64,000 nt of DNA, taken from NCBI GenBank assembly GCA_002340255.1, contig DDLS01000034.1:7252-71251 (forward strand), given 5' to 3'. The position numbers and the translations under genes are program-made. The stretch is from Cyanobacteria bacterium UBA2566. Its GTDB lineage: Bacteria > Cyanobacteriota > Cyanobacteriia > Cyanobacteriales > Desertifilaceae. The notes beneath the pieces were generated by a model. The model was not told where the DNA came from. It worked only from the letters and a program-made list of their open reading frames with translations, and did no database searches. Positions within the stretch are counted from its first letter, which is position 1. Every line of letters starts with the position of its first letter. Below are positions 18,103 to 26,996 of the stretch, piece by piece.

Positions 18103-19233
18103 CTATTTCACTTCAATCTCATAATCTGGACTAATGGAATCAGCAACCATGGCCACTTTTTCCCGCACATTATCCGGTAAGGGAATATAGCCCAAATCGG
18201 CACTAATCGTTTGTCCCTCGTTCAGACCATATTCAATCATCGCTTCGACAGACTTGGCAATTTCTGGATCATCATATTCCTTGTAAGCCAGCAACCAAGT
18301 ATAGGTAACAATCGGATAAGACTCTTCCCCTTCTGGGTTAGTGACAAACGCGCGTAAGTTTTCCGGTAATTGAACCGCTGCCAGGGATTGAGATGCAGCT
18401 TCATCAGTGGGATAGATAAAATTACCCGATTTATTCTCTAGGGATGCCATATTCAATCCCGCGCTTTTGGCAAATCCTAGCTCTAGATAACCAATAGCTC
18501 CTTCTGTTTGCCTGACTTGGGCAGCTACCCCATCATTTTTGGCTCCACCAATACCAACCGGCCATTCTACTGTTTTTCCTTCACCGACTTGGGTTTTCCA
18601 CTCTTCGCTCATAGCGCTCAGATTTTTAGTGAACACCCCTGTGGTTCCGCTACCGTCAGACCGATAAACTACAGTGATATTTGTATCTGGAAGGGTGACA
18701 CCGGAATTGGCTGAGGCAATTTTGGGGTCATTCCATTTGGTGATATTTCCTAAGAGGATATCAATCAAAGCCTCTTGGGTTAAGTTCAGTTCATCGACAC
18801 CTGGAAGGTTATAAGCCATCACGACACTTCCAGCCGTCATGGGGAGCATCAAAACTCCTTTGTCAACTTCGGAGATTTCTTCATCTTTCATCGCTACATC
18901 ACTGGCTCCAAAGTTAACCAAGTTTTGCATAAATCGTTCTACCCCAGCTCCACTACCGACTGACTGATAGTCAATCTGGAGGTTGGGGGTTGCATTACTA
19001 AAGTCTAGGAACCAGCGTTGGTAAAGGGGGGCGGGAAAAGAAGCTCCAGCCCCCGTTAAACTGGTGTTACCTGCTAGGGCCAACTTGCTGGTGGATTTCG
19101 TTTCACCTCCACCTGTAGTGCTGTCCACTTGAGATGTATCATCTCCACCAGCACAGGAGGCTAAGGCTACAGCGCTCAGGGCTGCAATTAATAGGGAAAT
19201 GCTTTTACGCTTGCAGTTAGAGAAGGAAAACAT
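18103..19233 (-). CDS. pstS: Phosphate-binding lipoprotein PstS
   Basis: The ATG at 19233 is preferred to the TTG at 19245 because it puts a normal signal peptide before the lipobox A-L-A-S-C27, giving 376 residues. The mature protein has the PstS phosphate-site segments G-A-G-A-S-F-P-A-P-L-Y, Y-R-S-D-G-S-G-T-T and G-A-I-G-Y-L. It captures phosphate in the periplasm for PstCAB. A putative Pho box lies about 84 bases upstream of the ATG, so induction by phosphate starvation through a PhoB/SphR-type regulator is likely. Confidence 0.94.
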   Translation of the reverse strand: MFSFSNCKRKSISLLIAALSAVALASCAGGDDTSQVDSTTGGGETKSTSKLALAGNTSLTGAGASFPAPLYQRWFLDFSNATPNLQIDYQSVGSGAGVERFMQNLVNFGASDVAMKDEEISEVDKGVLMLPMTAGSVVMAYNLPGVDELNLTQEALIDILLGNITKWNDPKIASANSGVTLPDTNITVVYRSDGSGTTGVFTKNLSAMSEEWKTQVGEGKTVEWPVGIGGAKNDGVAAQVRQTEGAIGYLELGFAKSAGLNMASLENKSGNFIYPTDEAASQSLAAVQLPENLRAFVTNPEGEESYPIVTYTWLLAYKEYDDPEIAKSVEAMIEYGLNEGQTISADLGYIPLPDNVREKVAMVADSISPDYEIEVK

Positions 19234-19245
19234 AAGATCAATCAA

Positions 19246-19837
19246 GTTTGAGATTAGGGCAATCTTCAGTGTACGAGAAGATGTTGATTGAAGGTTAACC
19301 CTTTATGGCGCTCTTTTGGTTAAGAAAAGGTAAAATAGATATTAACAAAAAGTTATTTTAAAAATAATTTATGATTCTTTGATCGGAGTTTAGAGTAAAT
19401 CCCATCATGGATATATTAGTGAAAATTTATTTAAAAGTAATAACCGTAATTCTTGTATAATTTTTTTGTTGTTCATTGTTATTTTTGCTTCGACAACAAA
19501 CTAAAACCCTATAACTGATCGCTTTATTTACACAATTATCAAGAAAATATCTAAAAATCTATTTATGGAAAATCAAAAATATTAATCATTATTTAGACTC
19601 GATCCTATTGATCCCTAGCTACATTATCTCCTAATCAATGCCATTGTAAATATCTATTTGTTTTTTCTGGAAGATAGCTTTTAGTCTATACATAATGTTA
19701 GGTCAACTCCAAACCTCCCTCAAGTCTATCTGAAAAATGCTAGAATTAATGTATCATTTAATATTTTTAAAATAAACAGGAGAATTATAAGTGAAAAAGT
19801 TGATGATTAATTCAAAAGTGCCATAGGGGTTGTCGCA
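19246..19837. other. AT-rich divergent intergenic region, pstS / LOV-GGDEF-EAL
   Basis: 592 bases with no long ORF and a clear AT bias compared with its flanks. It contains the pstS Pho box at the left end. On the right end AGGAG at 19779-19783 precedes a 12-codon ORF (GTG at 19791 to TAG at 19826) that ends 11 bases before the GTG of the next gene and is out of its frame. The middle may hold a small RNA or phage-like AT-rich spacer; nothing definite can be seen. Confidence 0.4.
19317..19346 (-). promoter_or_regulatory. Putative Pho box upstream of pstS
   Basis: Read on the minus strand, three 8-base repeats are spaced 11 bases start to start: GTTAATAT, TTTTACCT and CTTAACCA, separated by CTA and TTT. 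This matches the cyanobacterial SphR/PhoB pattern (repeats of the type C/TTTAACCT with 3-base spacers), the third unit best. A CATAAA that could serve as the -10 box follows 9 bases later. Position and orientation fit pstSCAB control. Confidence 0.55.
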
Positions 19838-22492
19838 GTGCAGCAACATCTTCAACAATTTCAGAAATCCATCCTACAAACAGACCCTTTGCATTGGCAC
19901 AAAAGTCAGATGACAACTGAGCCAAATCATCAGGAACGTTTTTTTGACCTGTCCCTAGAACTCCTCTGTCTGATTGACTTTCAGGGGAATCTACAAAAAA
20001 TCAATCCAACATGGGAAAGGATATTAGGATATAGCCCAGAAGAATTATCTCAACAGAATTTCTTGCAGTTCATCCACCCAGACGACAAAAAGCTTACTCG
20101 CCTGGCATTAGAGCGATTAATCTCAGGACAACCTCGCCTTGATTTAGAAAATCGATATTGCTGTCAAGATGGCTCCTATCGATGGATTGCTTGGACTGCG
20201 GTTCCCGATCCAGATGAGGAGTTAATTTATATGGTGGGTCGGGATATGACCGATCATAAGCAGGTGGAGATTGAATTACACTCTCGTTTACAACAGCAAG
20301 CTGCGGTTTCAGAATTGAGCCAGAAAGCTCTAGAGGATCGCGATCTTGATGCTGTAATGCAAACGGCAGTGGAGTTGGTCAGTGAAACCCTGTCGGTAGA
20401 CTATAGTGCAATCTTGGAATTGTTGCCGAATTATCAGACGCTATTGCTCCGATCAGGGGTAGGGTGGCAAGCTGAATTGGTGGGTCAAGCGATGTTAAGC
20501 GCTCGGCCAAATTGTCATGCGGGGTATACTTTATCTCAGGGAAAATCCATTATTGTGGAGGATTTACCGGTAGAAACTCGGTTTAGTGGTTCTCCTCTGT
20601 TGCATAATCATCGGGTGGTTTCTGGGATGAGTACGATTATTTCGGGGATTCCAGGTTCCGAGGGGCCGTTTGGGGTGTTAAGTGTGTATGCGAGGGAGTA
20701 TCGCCCCTTTACCCAGGAGGATGTGTCGTTTTTACAAACGATCGCCAATGTGCTGACGAATGTGATGACTCGCCTACAAGCCCAAGATCAATTAAATTTG
20801 ATGGAGCGGGCGATCGCCTCTAGCAATAATGGCATTATTATTACTGATTCCACTCAACCGGATAATCCGATTGTTTATGTCAATCCAGCCTTTGAAGAGA
20901 TTACGGGATATAAGCGAGAAGATGTGCTGGGTCGGAACTGCCGTTTTCTGCAAGGGATTTACCGGGATCAAAATGCCCTTGATGAAATTCGTCAAGCTAT
21001 TGAACAAGGAACAGAATGCCATGCCATTGTGCAAAATGTGCGTAAAGATGGTCAACTATTTTGGAATGAACTGCGAATTTCGCCGGTTTTTAATACCCAA
21101 GGCCATCTGACCCACTTTATTGGGATTCAAACTGATATCAGCGATCGCAAACAAGCAGAAGAGCAACTCGAACATCATGCCTTTTACGATCATCTTACCA
21201 ATCTTCCCAATCGCGCTTTGTTTGCTGAATATCTGCAACAGGCCATTGAAAAGACCCAAAGAGACTCCAATTATCAGTTTGCCGTCCTATTTCTCGATTT
21301 AGATGGCTTTAAGAAGGTCAATGATAGTCTGGGTCATTTGATAGGAGACTTATTGTTAATGGCGATCGCCCGTCGTCTAGAAAACTGCCTCCGTCCAAGC
21401 GATCTCCTGGCGCGATTGGGAGGGGATGAATTTACTATTTTCCTAGATAAGATTCACACTCTCCAAGATGCCACCAAAGTGGCTCAACGAATATTAAGTA
21501 AACTCTCCAATCCATTCCACCTCAATGGTCATGAAGTCTTTGCCAATAGTAGCATCGGAATTACCCTAAGCACTATCAGATATGACCAAGCCGATGATAT
21601 CCTCCGAGATGCAGATTTAGCCATGTACCAAGCTAAAACGGCTGGTAAAGGACGTTACGCCGTGTATAATACCCTCCTCCATACCCAAGCGGTTAATCGT
21701 CTAAAATTAGAAACAGATCTCCGAGGAGCCATCGATCGCCAACAATTGCAGGTTTACTATCAACCCATTGTTGAATTAAAGACCGGCCAACTCACCGGTT
21801 TTGAATCGCTTCTACGCTGGTATCATCCCGAATGGGGGTTTGTTTCTCCCGCTGAATTTGTTCCTGTGGCTGAAGAAACGGGGTTGATTTTACCGATTGG
21901 AACTTGGGTTCTGGAACAGGCCTGTCAGCAATTGCACCTTTGGAATATCCAATTCCCCGATCGCTCTCCACTGACGATGAATGTGAATCTGTCTGTCAAA
22001 CAGTTTGCCCAACCAGATCTAATCGAACAAATCGATCTCATTCTAGAGGCAACCCAGATTGAGGGGAAATTTCTCAAACTAGAAATTACGGAAAGCGCTA
22101 TTATTGAGAATTCTAAGGTAGCTAATCTAATCTTTCAACAACTGAAAGCCCGTCAGATTCGCCTCTGTATTGATGATTTTGGCACGGGTTATTCTTCCTT
22201 AAGCTATCTATATCGTTTCCCCGTTCATACCCTGAAAATTGACCGCAGTTTTCTCAATAATCTAGATTCCAAAGCTTCATCTCACTATCGAGAAATTATT
22301 AAAGCAGTGATTGATTTAGGTCATAATTTAGGGATGGATATTGTTGCTGAAGGTATTGAAAAGATTGAACAGCATAAACTCCTACAACAATTCGGGTGTG
22401 AATATGGTCAAGGTTACTTCTACTCTAAACCGATGCCCGCACAAGCGATCGCCAATTTATTAGCCCAGCCTTTAGCTCACGGATTAGTCTAA
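19838..22492 (+). CDS. PAS-GAF-LOV-GGDEF-EAL protein: predicted blue-light-controlled c-di-GMP enzyme
   Basis: An 884-residue cytosolic protein starting at GTG (an ATG 24 codons later is also possible). Domains: PAS ~32-145, GAF ~165-310, LOV ~315-440, GGDEF ~450-610, EAL ~625-875. The second PAS is a LOV domain: G-R-N-C368-R-F-L-Q-G carries the flavin-adduct cysteine, and the flavin-contacting Asn in Q-N-V-R-K-D-G, Asn in F-W-N-E-L and Gln in G-I-Q-T-D-I are all present. GGDEF 528-532 is intact with an RxxD inhibitory site at 519-522. The EAL motif reads E656-S-L, with D-D-F-G-T-G-Y and K-I-D-R intact. Both cyclase and phosphodiesterase activities are therefore possible. It is convergent with a GntR gene (9-base overlap). 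Confidence 0.93.
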   Translation: MQQHLQQFQKSILQTDPLHWHKSQMTTEPNHQERFFDLSLELLCLIDFQGNLQKINPTWERILGYSPEELSQQNFLQFIHPDDKKLTRLALERLISGQPRLDLENRYCCQDGSYRWIAWTAVPDPDEELIYMVGRDMTDHKQVEIELHSRLQQQAAVSELSQKALEDRDLDAVMQTAVELVSETLSVDYSAILELLPNYQTLLLRSGVGWQAELVGQAMLSARPNCHAGYTLSQGKSIIVEDLPVETRFSGSPLLHNHRVVSGMSTIISGIPGSEGPFGVLSVYAREYRPFTQEDVSFLQTIANVLTNVMTRLQAQDQLNLMERAIASSNNGIIITDSTQPDNPIVYVNPAFEEITGYKREDVLGRNCRFLQGIYRDQNALDEIRQAIEQGTECHAIVQNVRKDGQLFWNELRISPVFNTQGHLTHFIGIQTDISDRKQAEEQLEHHAFYDHLTNLPNRALFAEYLQQAIEKTQRDSNYQFAVLFLDLDGFKKVNDSLGHLIGDLLLMAIARRLENCLRPSDLLARLGGDEFTIFLDKIHTLQDATKVAQRILSKLSNPFHLNGHEVFANSSIGITLSTIRYDQADDILRDADLAMYQAKTAGKGRYAVYNTLLHTQAVNRLKLETDLRGAIDRQQLQVYYQPIVELKTGQLTGFESLLRWYHPEWGFVSPAEFVPVAEETGLILPIGTWVLEQACQQLHLWNIQFPDRSPLTMNVNLSVKQFAQPDLIEQIDLILEATQIEGKFLKLEITESAIIENSKVANLIFQQLKARQIRLCIDDFGTGYSSLSYLYRFPVHTLKIDRSFLNNLDSKASSHYREIIKAVIDLGHNLGMDIVAEGIEKIEQHKLLQQFGCEYGQGYFYSKPMPAQAIANLLAQPLAHGLV

Positions 22493-23467
22493 TCCCAGTT
22501 CTCGCTTCAGGCGATTAATCGAGGACTGATCGATATAACTCTCAGTCTGAATTAATCGAGGGGGTCGAATAATATCTTCTCTAGCTTCTTGGAGAGCCGC
22601 TTTAACTGCGTCATAACTGGCAACGTCACTGACCACATACTGAACCGTTCTGACCATAGCATTCAGTTTATAGCGATCGTCCCGATGAGCAGTCATAACC
22701 AACACCTCCTCACCACGCAAACTATGAATAATCACTTCAACAGCGCGTAAAATTCCATGGGAGAGACTGACTACTCCAAAATATGTGCCTTTAGGTAGTC
22801 CTTTCACTAATTCAACTTCGGGGGCATAATCATAGATTTCTACAGGAACCACCCGCGCTGATTTGGGTGCAGCAATGTTTTCTGCATCGCCAAAAAAATA
22901 GCGACTGGTGACGACGGTCGCCGATCGCGTATGATTCAAGAGATCGTCTAATTCTTCTAAAGGAACTAACTGTACAGGAATATGCAGAGCTGCTTGTAAT
23001 TCTTCCATCATCAATTGCCCCACGCCAATATCATTGGTGGGAGCCGTGACTAAAACCCGCGCACTACAACGCAAACGCCAATCAACTTCTGCTAAAAATA
23101 ATTCTCGTGCTTCGTGGAGAGAGCAGCCTTCTTGAATTAATTGATTGACGCTATTTTGGACAATGGATTGAGCTTGGGGATAGGTTTGGATCAGTTCAGA
23201 TTTATACTTTGTAAACAGTCCTTTCCCTTGCTGGCGGACATAAATTCCCGAACCCGCTTGAGCCTCCACTAATCCGGTTTCTTCCAGTTGGCGATAGACC
23301 TTGCTAATGGTATTTCGATGCAAACCCGTTTGCATGGCTAAGGCACGGGTACTCGGCAATTGAGAGCCAGGAGGGTATTGACCCGAGGCGATCGCAAATC
23401 GTAATTGATTAAATAACTGATTAGAAGCCGGAATTTCACTCTCTGGCTGGATCTGAAATTTGACCAT
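22484..23467 (-). CDS. GntR-family transcriptional regulator
   Basis: A 327-residue protein. The N-terminal ~75 residues are a GntR winged helix (L-P-S-T-R-A-L-A, then L-H-R-N-T-I-S-K-V-Y-R-Q-L-E-E-T-G-L-V). The ~240-residue C-terminal part is neither an aminotransferase (too short, no lysine motif) nor an obvious FadR or UTRA domain; it has alternating beta/alpha segments like a sensor or periplasmic-binding-like fold. The effector is unknown. It may regulate itself; no metabolic gene is adjacent in the same direction. Confidence 0.85.
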   Translation of the reverse strand: MVKFQIQPESEIPASNQLFNQLRFAIASGQYPPGSQLPSTRALAMQTGLHRNTISKVYRQLEETGLVEAQAGSGIYVRQQGKGLFTKYKSELIQTYPQAQSIVQNSVNQLIQEGCSLHEARELFLAEVDWRLRCSARVLVTAPTNDIGVGQLMMEELQAALHIPVQLVPLEELDDLLNHTRSATVVTSRYFFGDAENIAAPKSARVVPVEIYDYAPEVELVKGLPKGTYFGVVSLSHGILRAVEVIIHSLRGEEVLVMTAHRDDRYKLNAMVRTVQYVVSDVASYDAVKAALQEAREDIIRPPRLIQTESYIDQSSINRLKRELGLD

Positions 23468-23609
23468 CTGCCCAGATTTACTCCCACAATGTCACTGATT
23501 TCTAGTATATAGCGCTTCTGGGTAATAGCCGGTCGATCTGTAGTAGAGTGAGGAGAAAGTATCAAGTTTTGTTAAGCTATAGAGAAGCCCTATCTGAATT
23601 AAAGAAACA

Positions 23610-23798
23610 ATGGATCTATCCACTATTCAAGAAAAAGTCACTATCCTAGAGAGCAAGCGAGAAGCCCTCGTACAGTTACTCGAACAACCGAATCTAGGTA
23701 GTCTCCGGTTAGATGTCAATCAAGCCTTGGAAGAAATGGATGACCTAATTGAAGAATTTAAGCAAACCTTTCCCTTGTCATCAAGCGATCGCCCCTAA
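23610..23798 (+). CDS. Small helical protein, unknown function
   Basis: A 62-residue acidic protein made of two amphipathic helices with heptad-like spacing (I-Q-E-K-V-T-I-L-E, then L-E-E-M-D-D-L-I-E-E-F). There is no cysteine, signal or membrane segment. It stands between a divergent GntR gene and def, both separated by their own spacers. Codon use resembles neighbours, which supports a real gene, but nothing points to a function. Confidence 0.5.
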   Translation: MDLSTIQEKVTILESKREALVQLLEQPNLGSLRLDVNQALEEMDDLIEEFKQTFPLSSSDRP

Positions 23799-23873
23799 TC
23801 TAAGTCAATACCGGAGTTGGTTACAATAGATCAGATGATTCACGACCTTTAGCTTGTTTAAGATACAGACCTT

Positions 23874-24437
23874 ATGAGTTCTAGTGTTCTGGTAGAAAAG
23901 AAAAAACTCGATCGCCCCCCACTGAATATCCATACCCTAGGCGATCGCGTCCTGCGGACGAATGCCAAGCGGATCTCGAAAGTGGATGAGAGCATTCGCC
24001 AACTGGCTAAAGAAATGTTACAAACCATGTATAGTTCGGATGGAATCGGTTTGGCAGCTCCCCAAGTAGCGATCGCCAAACAACTGGTGGTGATCGACTG
24101 CGATCCGGAAGAGGCAGCCAATATTCCCTTAATCTTAATCAATCCCACCATTAAATCCTACGGTCGCGAACTCTGTACCTATCAAGAAGGATGTCTGAGT
24201 GTTCCAGGGGTTTACATGGATCTCCAGCGACCGGATGCAATTCAGGTCAGCTATAAAGACGAATATGGCCGCCCCAAAACCCTCCAAGCTGACGGACTTC
24301 TCTCCCGTGCTATTCAGCACGAACTCGATCATCTCCAGGGAGTGATGTTTGTAGACCGCATCGAAAATGCGATCGCTCTCAATGACGAACTGCAAAAATT
24401 TGGTTTTTCCAGTCAAGACGTTAAACCTTACTCATAG
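23874..24437 (+). CDS. def: Peptide deformylase
   Basis: A 187-residue enzyme that removes the formyl group from nascent proteins. All three motifs are intact: G-I-G-L-A-A-P-Q, E-G-C-L-S-V-P-G (metal cysteine) and H-E-L-D-H (two metal histidines plus catalytic glutamate). It begins with about 20 extra residues (V-L-V-E-K-K-K) before the usual L-G-D-R-V-L-R. Confidence 0.97.
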   Translation: MSSSVLVEKKKLDRPPLNIHTLGDRVLRTNAKRISKVDESIRQLAKEMLQTMYSSDGIGLAAPQVAIAKQLVVIDCDPEEAANIPLILINPTIKSYGRELCTYQEGCLSVPGVYMDLQRPDAIQVSYKDEYGRPKTLQADGLLSRAIQHELDHLQGVMFVDRIENAIALNDELQKFGFSSQDVKPYS

Positions 24438-24446
24438 AAATAACCC

Positions 24447-24647
24447 ATGGCTTTAACTCCCAAAAGTGGCTTACTCTTAGCCCTGTGCTGTATTGCGGCG
24501 ATCGCCGCCACTGGCTGTATCTTTGAACTCTCTTCCGGCACACCCGATCTGGGAGTTTCCACGACGAGTATTATCTTAGCTATCAGTATCCCAGTCACCG
24601 GCTGGTCTTTTTTTGCGGCTGTTCAGGATGCAAACAACAACCAGTAA
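24447..24647 (+). CDS. Small membrane protein downstream of def
   Basis: A 66-residue protein with two hydrophobic helices (about 9-25 and 40-58) joined by a short polar loop, so probably a hairpin membrane protein. It starts 9 bases after the def stop and is likely co-transcribed. The A-T-G-C within helix 1 resembles a lipobox but lies mid-helix with a second TM following. Function unknown. Confidence 0.6.
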   Translation: MALTPKSGLLLALCCIAAIAATGCIFELSSGTPDLGVSTTSIILAISIPVTGWSFFAAVQDANNNQ

Positions 24648-24708
24648 CTGTTCTATTTCGGTAAACTGATGCTAAATTTACAGCCGTTTGTTCTGTTATT
24701 GAGTACAA

Positions 24709-24736
24709 GTAGGGGCGAAAAATTCTTTGCTCCTAC
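24709..24736. repeat. Short intergenic palindrome, GTAGGGGCGAAA family, copy 1
   Basis: The sequence begins GTAGGGGCGAAA and ends TTTGCTCCTAC, so it folds into an imperfect hairpin. A second member with the same ends lies at 34037-34063. Both sit in short gaps between same-strand genes. They look like REP/MITE-type dispersed palindromes. Confidence 0.6.
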
Positions 24737-24770
24737 TCCCTGTTGCCTATTGCCTAGCGCGTAGCGCTGT

Positions 24771-26105
24771 ATGAGTGGGACTGAGCCTCAAGGATTCTTA
24801 AAACTGATTCGGGGATTAGGAAGAACCCAGTCTAATCCCCCATATCCCCTATGGGAAACTGAAGAGATGATCGTTGGGCGCGATCCCAGTTGCCAAATTG
24901 CTTTGGATGCCCATCAATATACAATTGTCTCCCGCAAACATGCGGTGATTCGGTATTCTCAAATAGACAACCATTGGGAAGTTTGCGATCTGGGCAGTGC
25001 CAACGGAACCTATGTTAACCAAAGTCTATTAAGAGGATGCCACTGCTTAAAGAATGGCGATCGCATTATGCTTGGTCTTAAGGGGCCAGTATTTGAAGTT
25101 GAATTGCGCTCTAGAAACATTACTCCAACTCCTACCTTAGTCTCTAACTCTAGCGTTTCTCAACCCGCTGCTACCCAGTCAGTTACCCTCACCCAACTGT
25201 TTCCCATCTTCTCCACCGGACAAGAATTAGCCCGTAAAGCTTATCTCATCCCTGCCAGTTTAACCGCTCTAGTGGCGGTGTTACTCTTTTTCCTCAGAAT
25301 TCCAGAACTGTTTAATCTGGTTTTAGGAGCCTATTTAGCGGCGATCGCCTATACCTATATTTATCAACTCTGCGGTAAACATAAACCCTGGTGGCTGCTC
25401 CTCGGATCGGCCCTCTGGACACTCCTACTCGCCATTCCTCTAGTGCAACTCCTTGCTCCCTTCTTCTACCAAGGCCTGGCAGGATGGGCAACTGGAGACC
25501 AATTTTTACCAACATTAGCCCGTCAAACCCTAGGGACAGGGCTGTTAGAAGAGTTGATCAAAGCTCTTCCCATCTTCCTAGTTCTCTTTTGGGGTAAATT
25601 CCGCTTTGTCTCTACTCACCAAACCTGGGGAGTACGAGAACCTCTTGATGGCATCTTAATTGGTACTGCTTCTGCCGTTGGTTTCACCTTAATTGAAACC
25701 CTAGGCTTGTATGTTCCCTCCCAAATTCAAAGTATTGCCGCCATTTCTGGAGGCGATATGGGACAACTCGCTGGACTACAATTATTAATTCCTCGAATTC
25801 TGGGATCGGTGTCTGGACATTTGGCCTATAGCGGCTATTTAGGCTACTTTATCGGTCTGAGTATCCTGAAACCCAAGCAACGATGGCAGATCCTAGCTAT
25901 TGGCTATGGGAGTGCTGCCTTATTACATGGACTTTGGAATACAACGGGAACTTTTGTCGCCTCCCAAGTGTCTCTATTCGCAGGGTTGATCTGTTTAGCC
26001 GCCATTGGTGTATTATCTTACGCTTTTTTAGCTGCCGCTATTTTGAAAGCTCGTGCCCTTTCTCCCACGCGATCGCAAAATTTTGCTACCCGAATTAAAG
26101 GATAG
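24771..26105 (+). CDS. FHA domain fused to PrsW-type intramembrane protease
   Basis: A 444-residue two-part protein. Residues ~20-115 form an FHA domain with the phosphothreonine-binding G-R-D, S-R-K-H and N-G-T-Y-V-N motifs. Residues ~165-440 are eight or so membrane helices with the glutamic-type protease motifs of the PrsW/Abi superfamily: E-E-L-I-K, the second glutamate in F-T-L-I-E-T, and histidines in S-G-H-L-A-Y and L-H-G-L-W-N. PrsW cleaves the anti-sigma factor RsiW in Bacillus. Here a phosphopeptide reader may bring substrates to the protease after Ser/Thr phosphorylation, which is inference. Confidence 0.88.
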   Translation: MSGTEPQGFLKLIRGLGRTQSNPPYPLWETEEMIVGRDPSCQIALDAHQYTIVSRKHAVIRYSQIDNHWEVCDLGSANGTYVNQSLLRGCHCLKNGDRIMLGLKGPVFEVELRSRNITPTPTLVSNSSVSQPAATQSVTLTQLFPIFSTGQELARKAYLIPASLTALVAVLLFFLRIPELFNLVLGAYLAAIAYTYIYQLCGKHKPWWLLLGSALWTLLLAIPLVQLLAPFFYQGLAGWATGDQFLPTLARQTLGTGLLEELIKALPIFLVLFWGKFRFVSTHQTWGVREPLDGILIGTASAVGFTLIETLGLYVPSQIQSIAAISGGDMGQLAGLQLLIPRILGSVSGHLAYSGYLGYFIGLSILKPKQRWQILAIGYGSAALLHGLWNTTGTFVASQVSLFAGLICLAAIGVLSYAFLAAAILKARALSPTRSQNFATRIKG

Positions 26106-26115
26106 ATCCCCTAAC

Positions 26116-26739
26116 CTAAACTGGATCTATCGGTCGATCTCGATAGGCGATCGCATAACGAGCCACAGCTAAAGTTAATCTTGCTCTGTCCAACTCTGAA
26201 CAGGATTCCCAATCTAGGGTACTTGCTTTTTGCACCACCTGGTCTAAAGCCGTTTTTTCTTCTCCTCCCCGCATAGCATAGGCAAAGGGACGAGCTAAGA
26301 CCAATAGATCTTCAATATCCCACTGGGACAAGCTATCTTGGACACAGTGAATTAACTGATCGGCCATGGATGCTGAAGACGTAGTTAATTCCTCTGCCTT
26401 AGCCGCAATCATTTCCAGTACAGACTGGGGAACTATTGGGCTAAATTTCCCTTGCAATTGAGAGTTTAAACAATTAGCGGCTACGGGTTGGAAGGAATCC
26501 CATGCTTTATCCAAATTTTGATAAAATTTGCGACAGCCTTCATCCAAATCAGCCACCATCTCTGAAGTGTGCGTTTCCATCAAATGCTCGATTTCCGAGA
26601 AATAAGCCTCGCCCTCTAAAATCGAGTAATTCCACGGGTAAACTCGTTCCTGATTCGACAATAGAGCTTCAATCAGTTCTATGTCTAGGGGGTAACCTGG
26701 AGGGGGCCAGTCTGAATTCATCTTAAATTTATCCGTCAT
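26116..26739 (-). CDS. Unrecognised soluble protein
   Basis: About 207 residues from the ATG at 26739. A start at 26778 would add a cysteine-rich 13-residue piece that looks untranslated, and an ATG at 26721 is also possible. The protein is helical, acidic and without membrane segments, with W-P-P-P-G-Y-P near the start. It is convergent with the FHA-PrsW gene with a 10-base gap. I do not recognise the family. Confidence 0.65.
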   Translation of the reverse strand: MTDKFKMNSDWPPPGYPLDIELIEALLSNQERVYPWNYSILEGEAYFSEIEHLMETHTSEMVADLDEGCRKFYQNLDKAWDSFQPVAANCLNSQLQGKFSPIVPQSVLEMIAAKAEELTTSSASMADQLIHCVQDSLSQWDIEDLLVLARPFAYAMRGGEEKTALDQVVQKASTLDWESCSELDRARLTLAVARYAIAYRDRPIDPV

Positions 26740-26996
26740 AATACTTAAGCAATATCGGCACTTGCATCTTAATAGCACGAGTAACTACAACTTAGCTGTT
26801 TGCTGTTCCGTAAGAATTCAGCAGTCTGGAGTTAGGAGTTGGGAGTTGGAAGTAACTTATTCTCTCTACGATGTCTATATCTCCATATCTGGAGTGTTTG
26901 GAGTCTCTCCTCATTGTCTATTGCCTTTTCCCTATTCCCCTAATGTCCATCTAACAGGTATCCTAGATAGTTTATTCCTCACATCCAGTTCAGACC

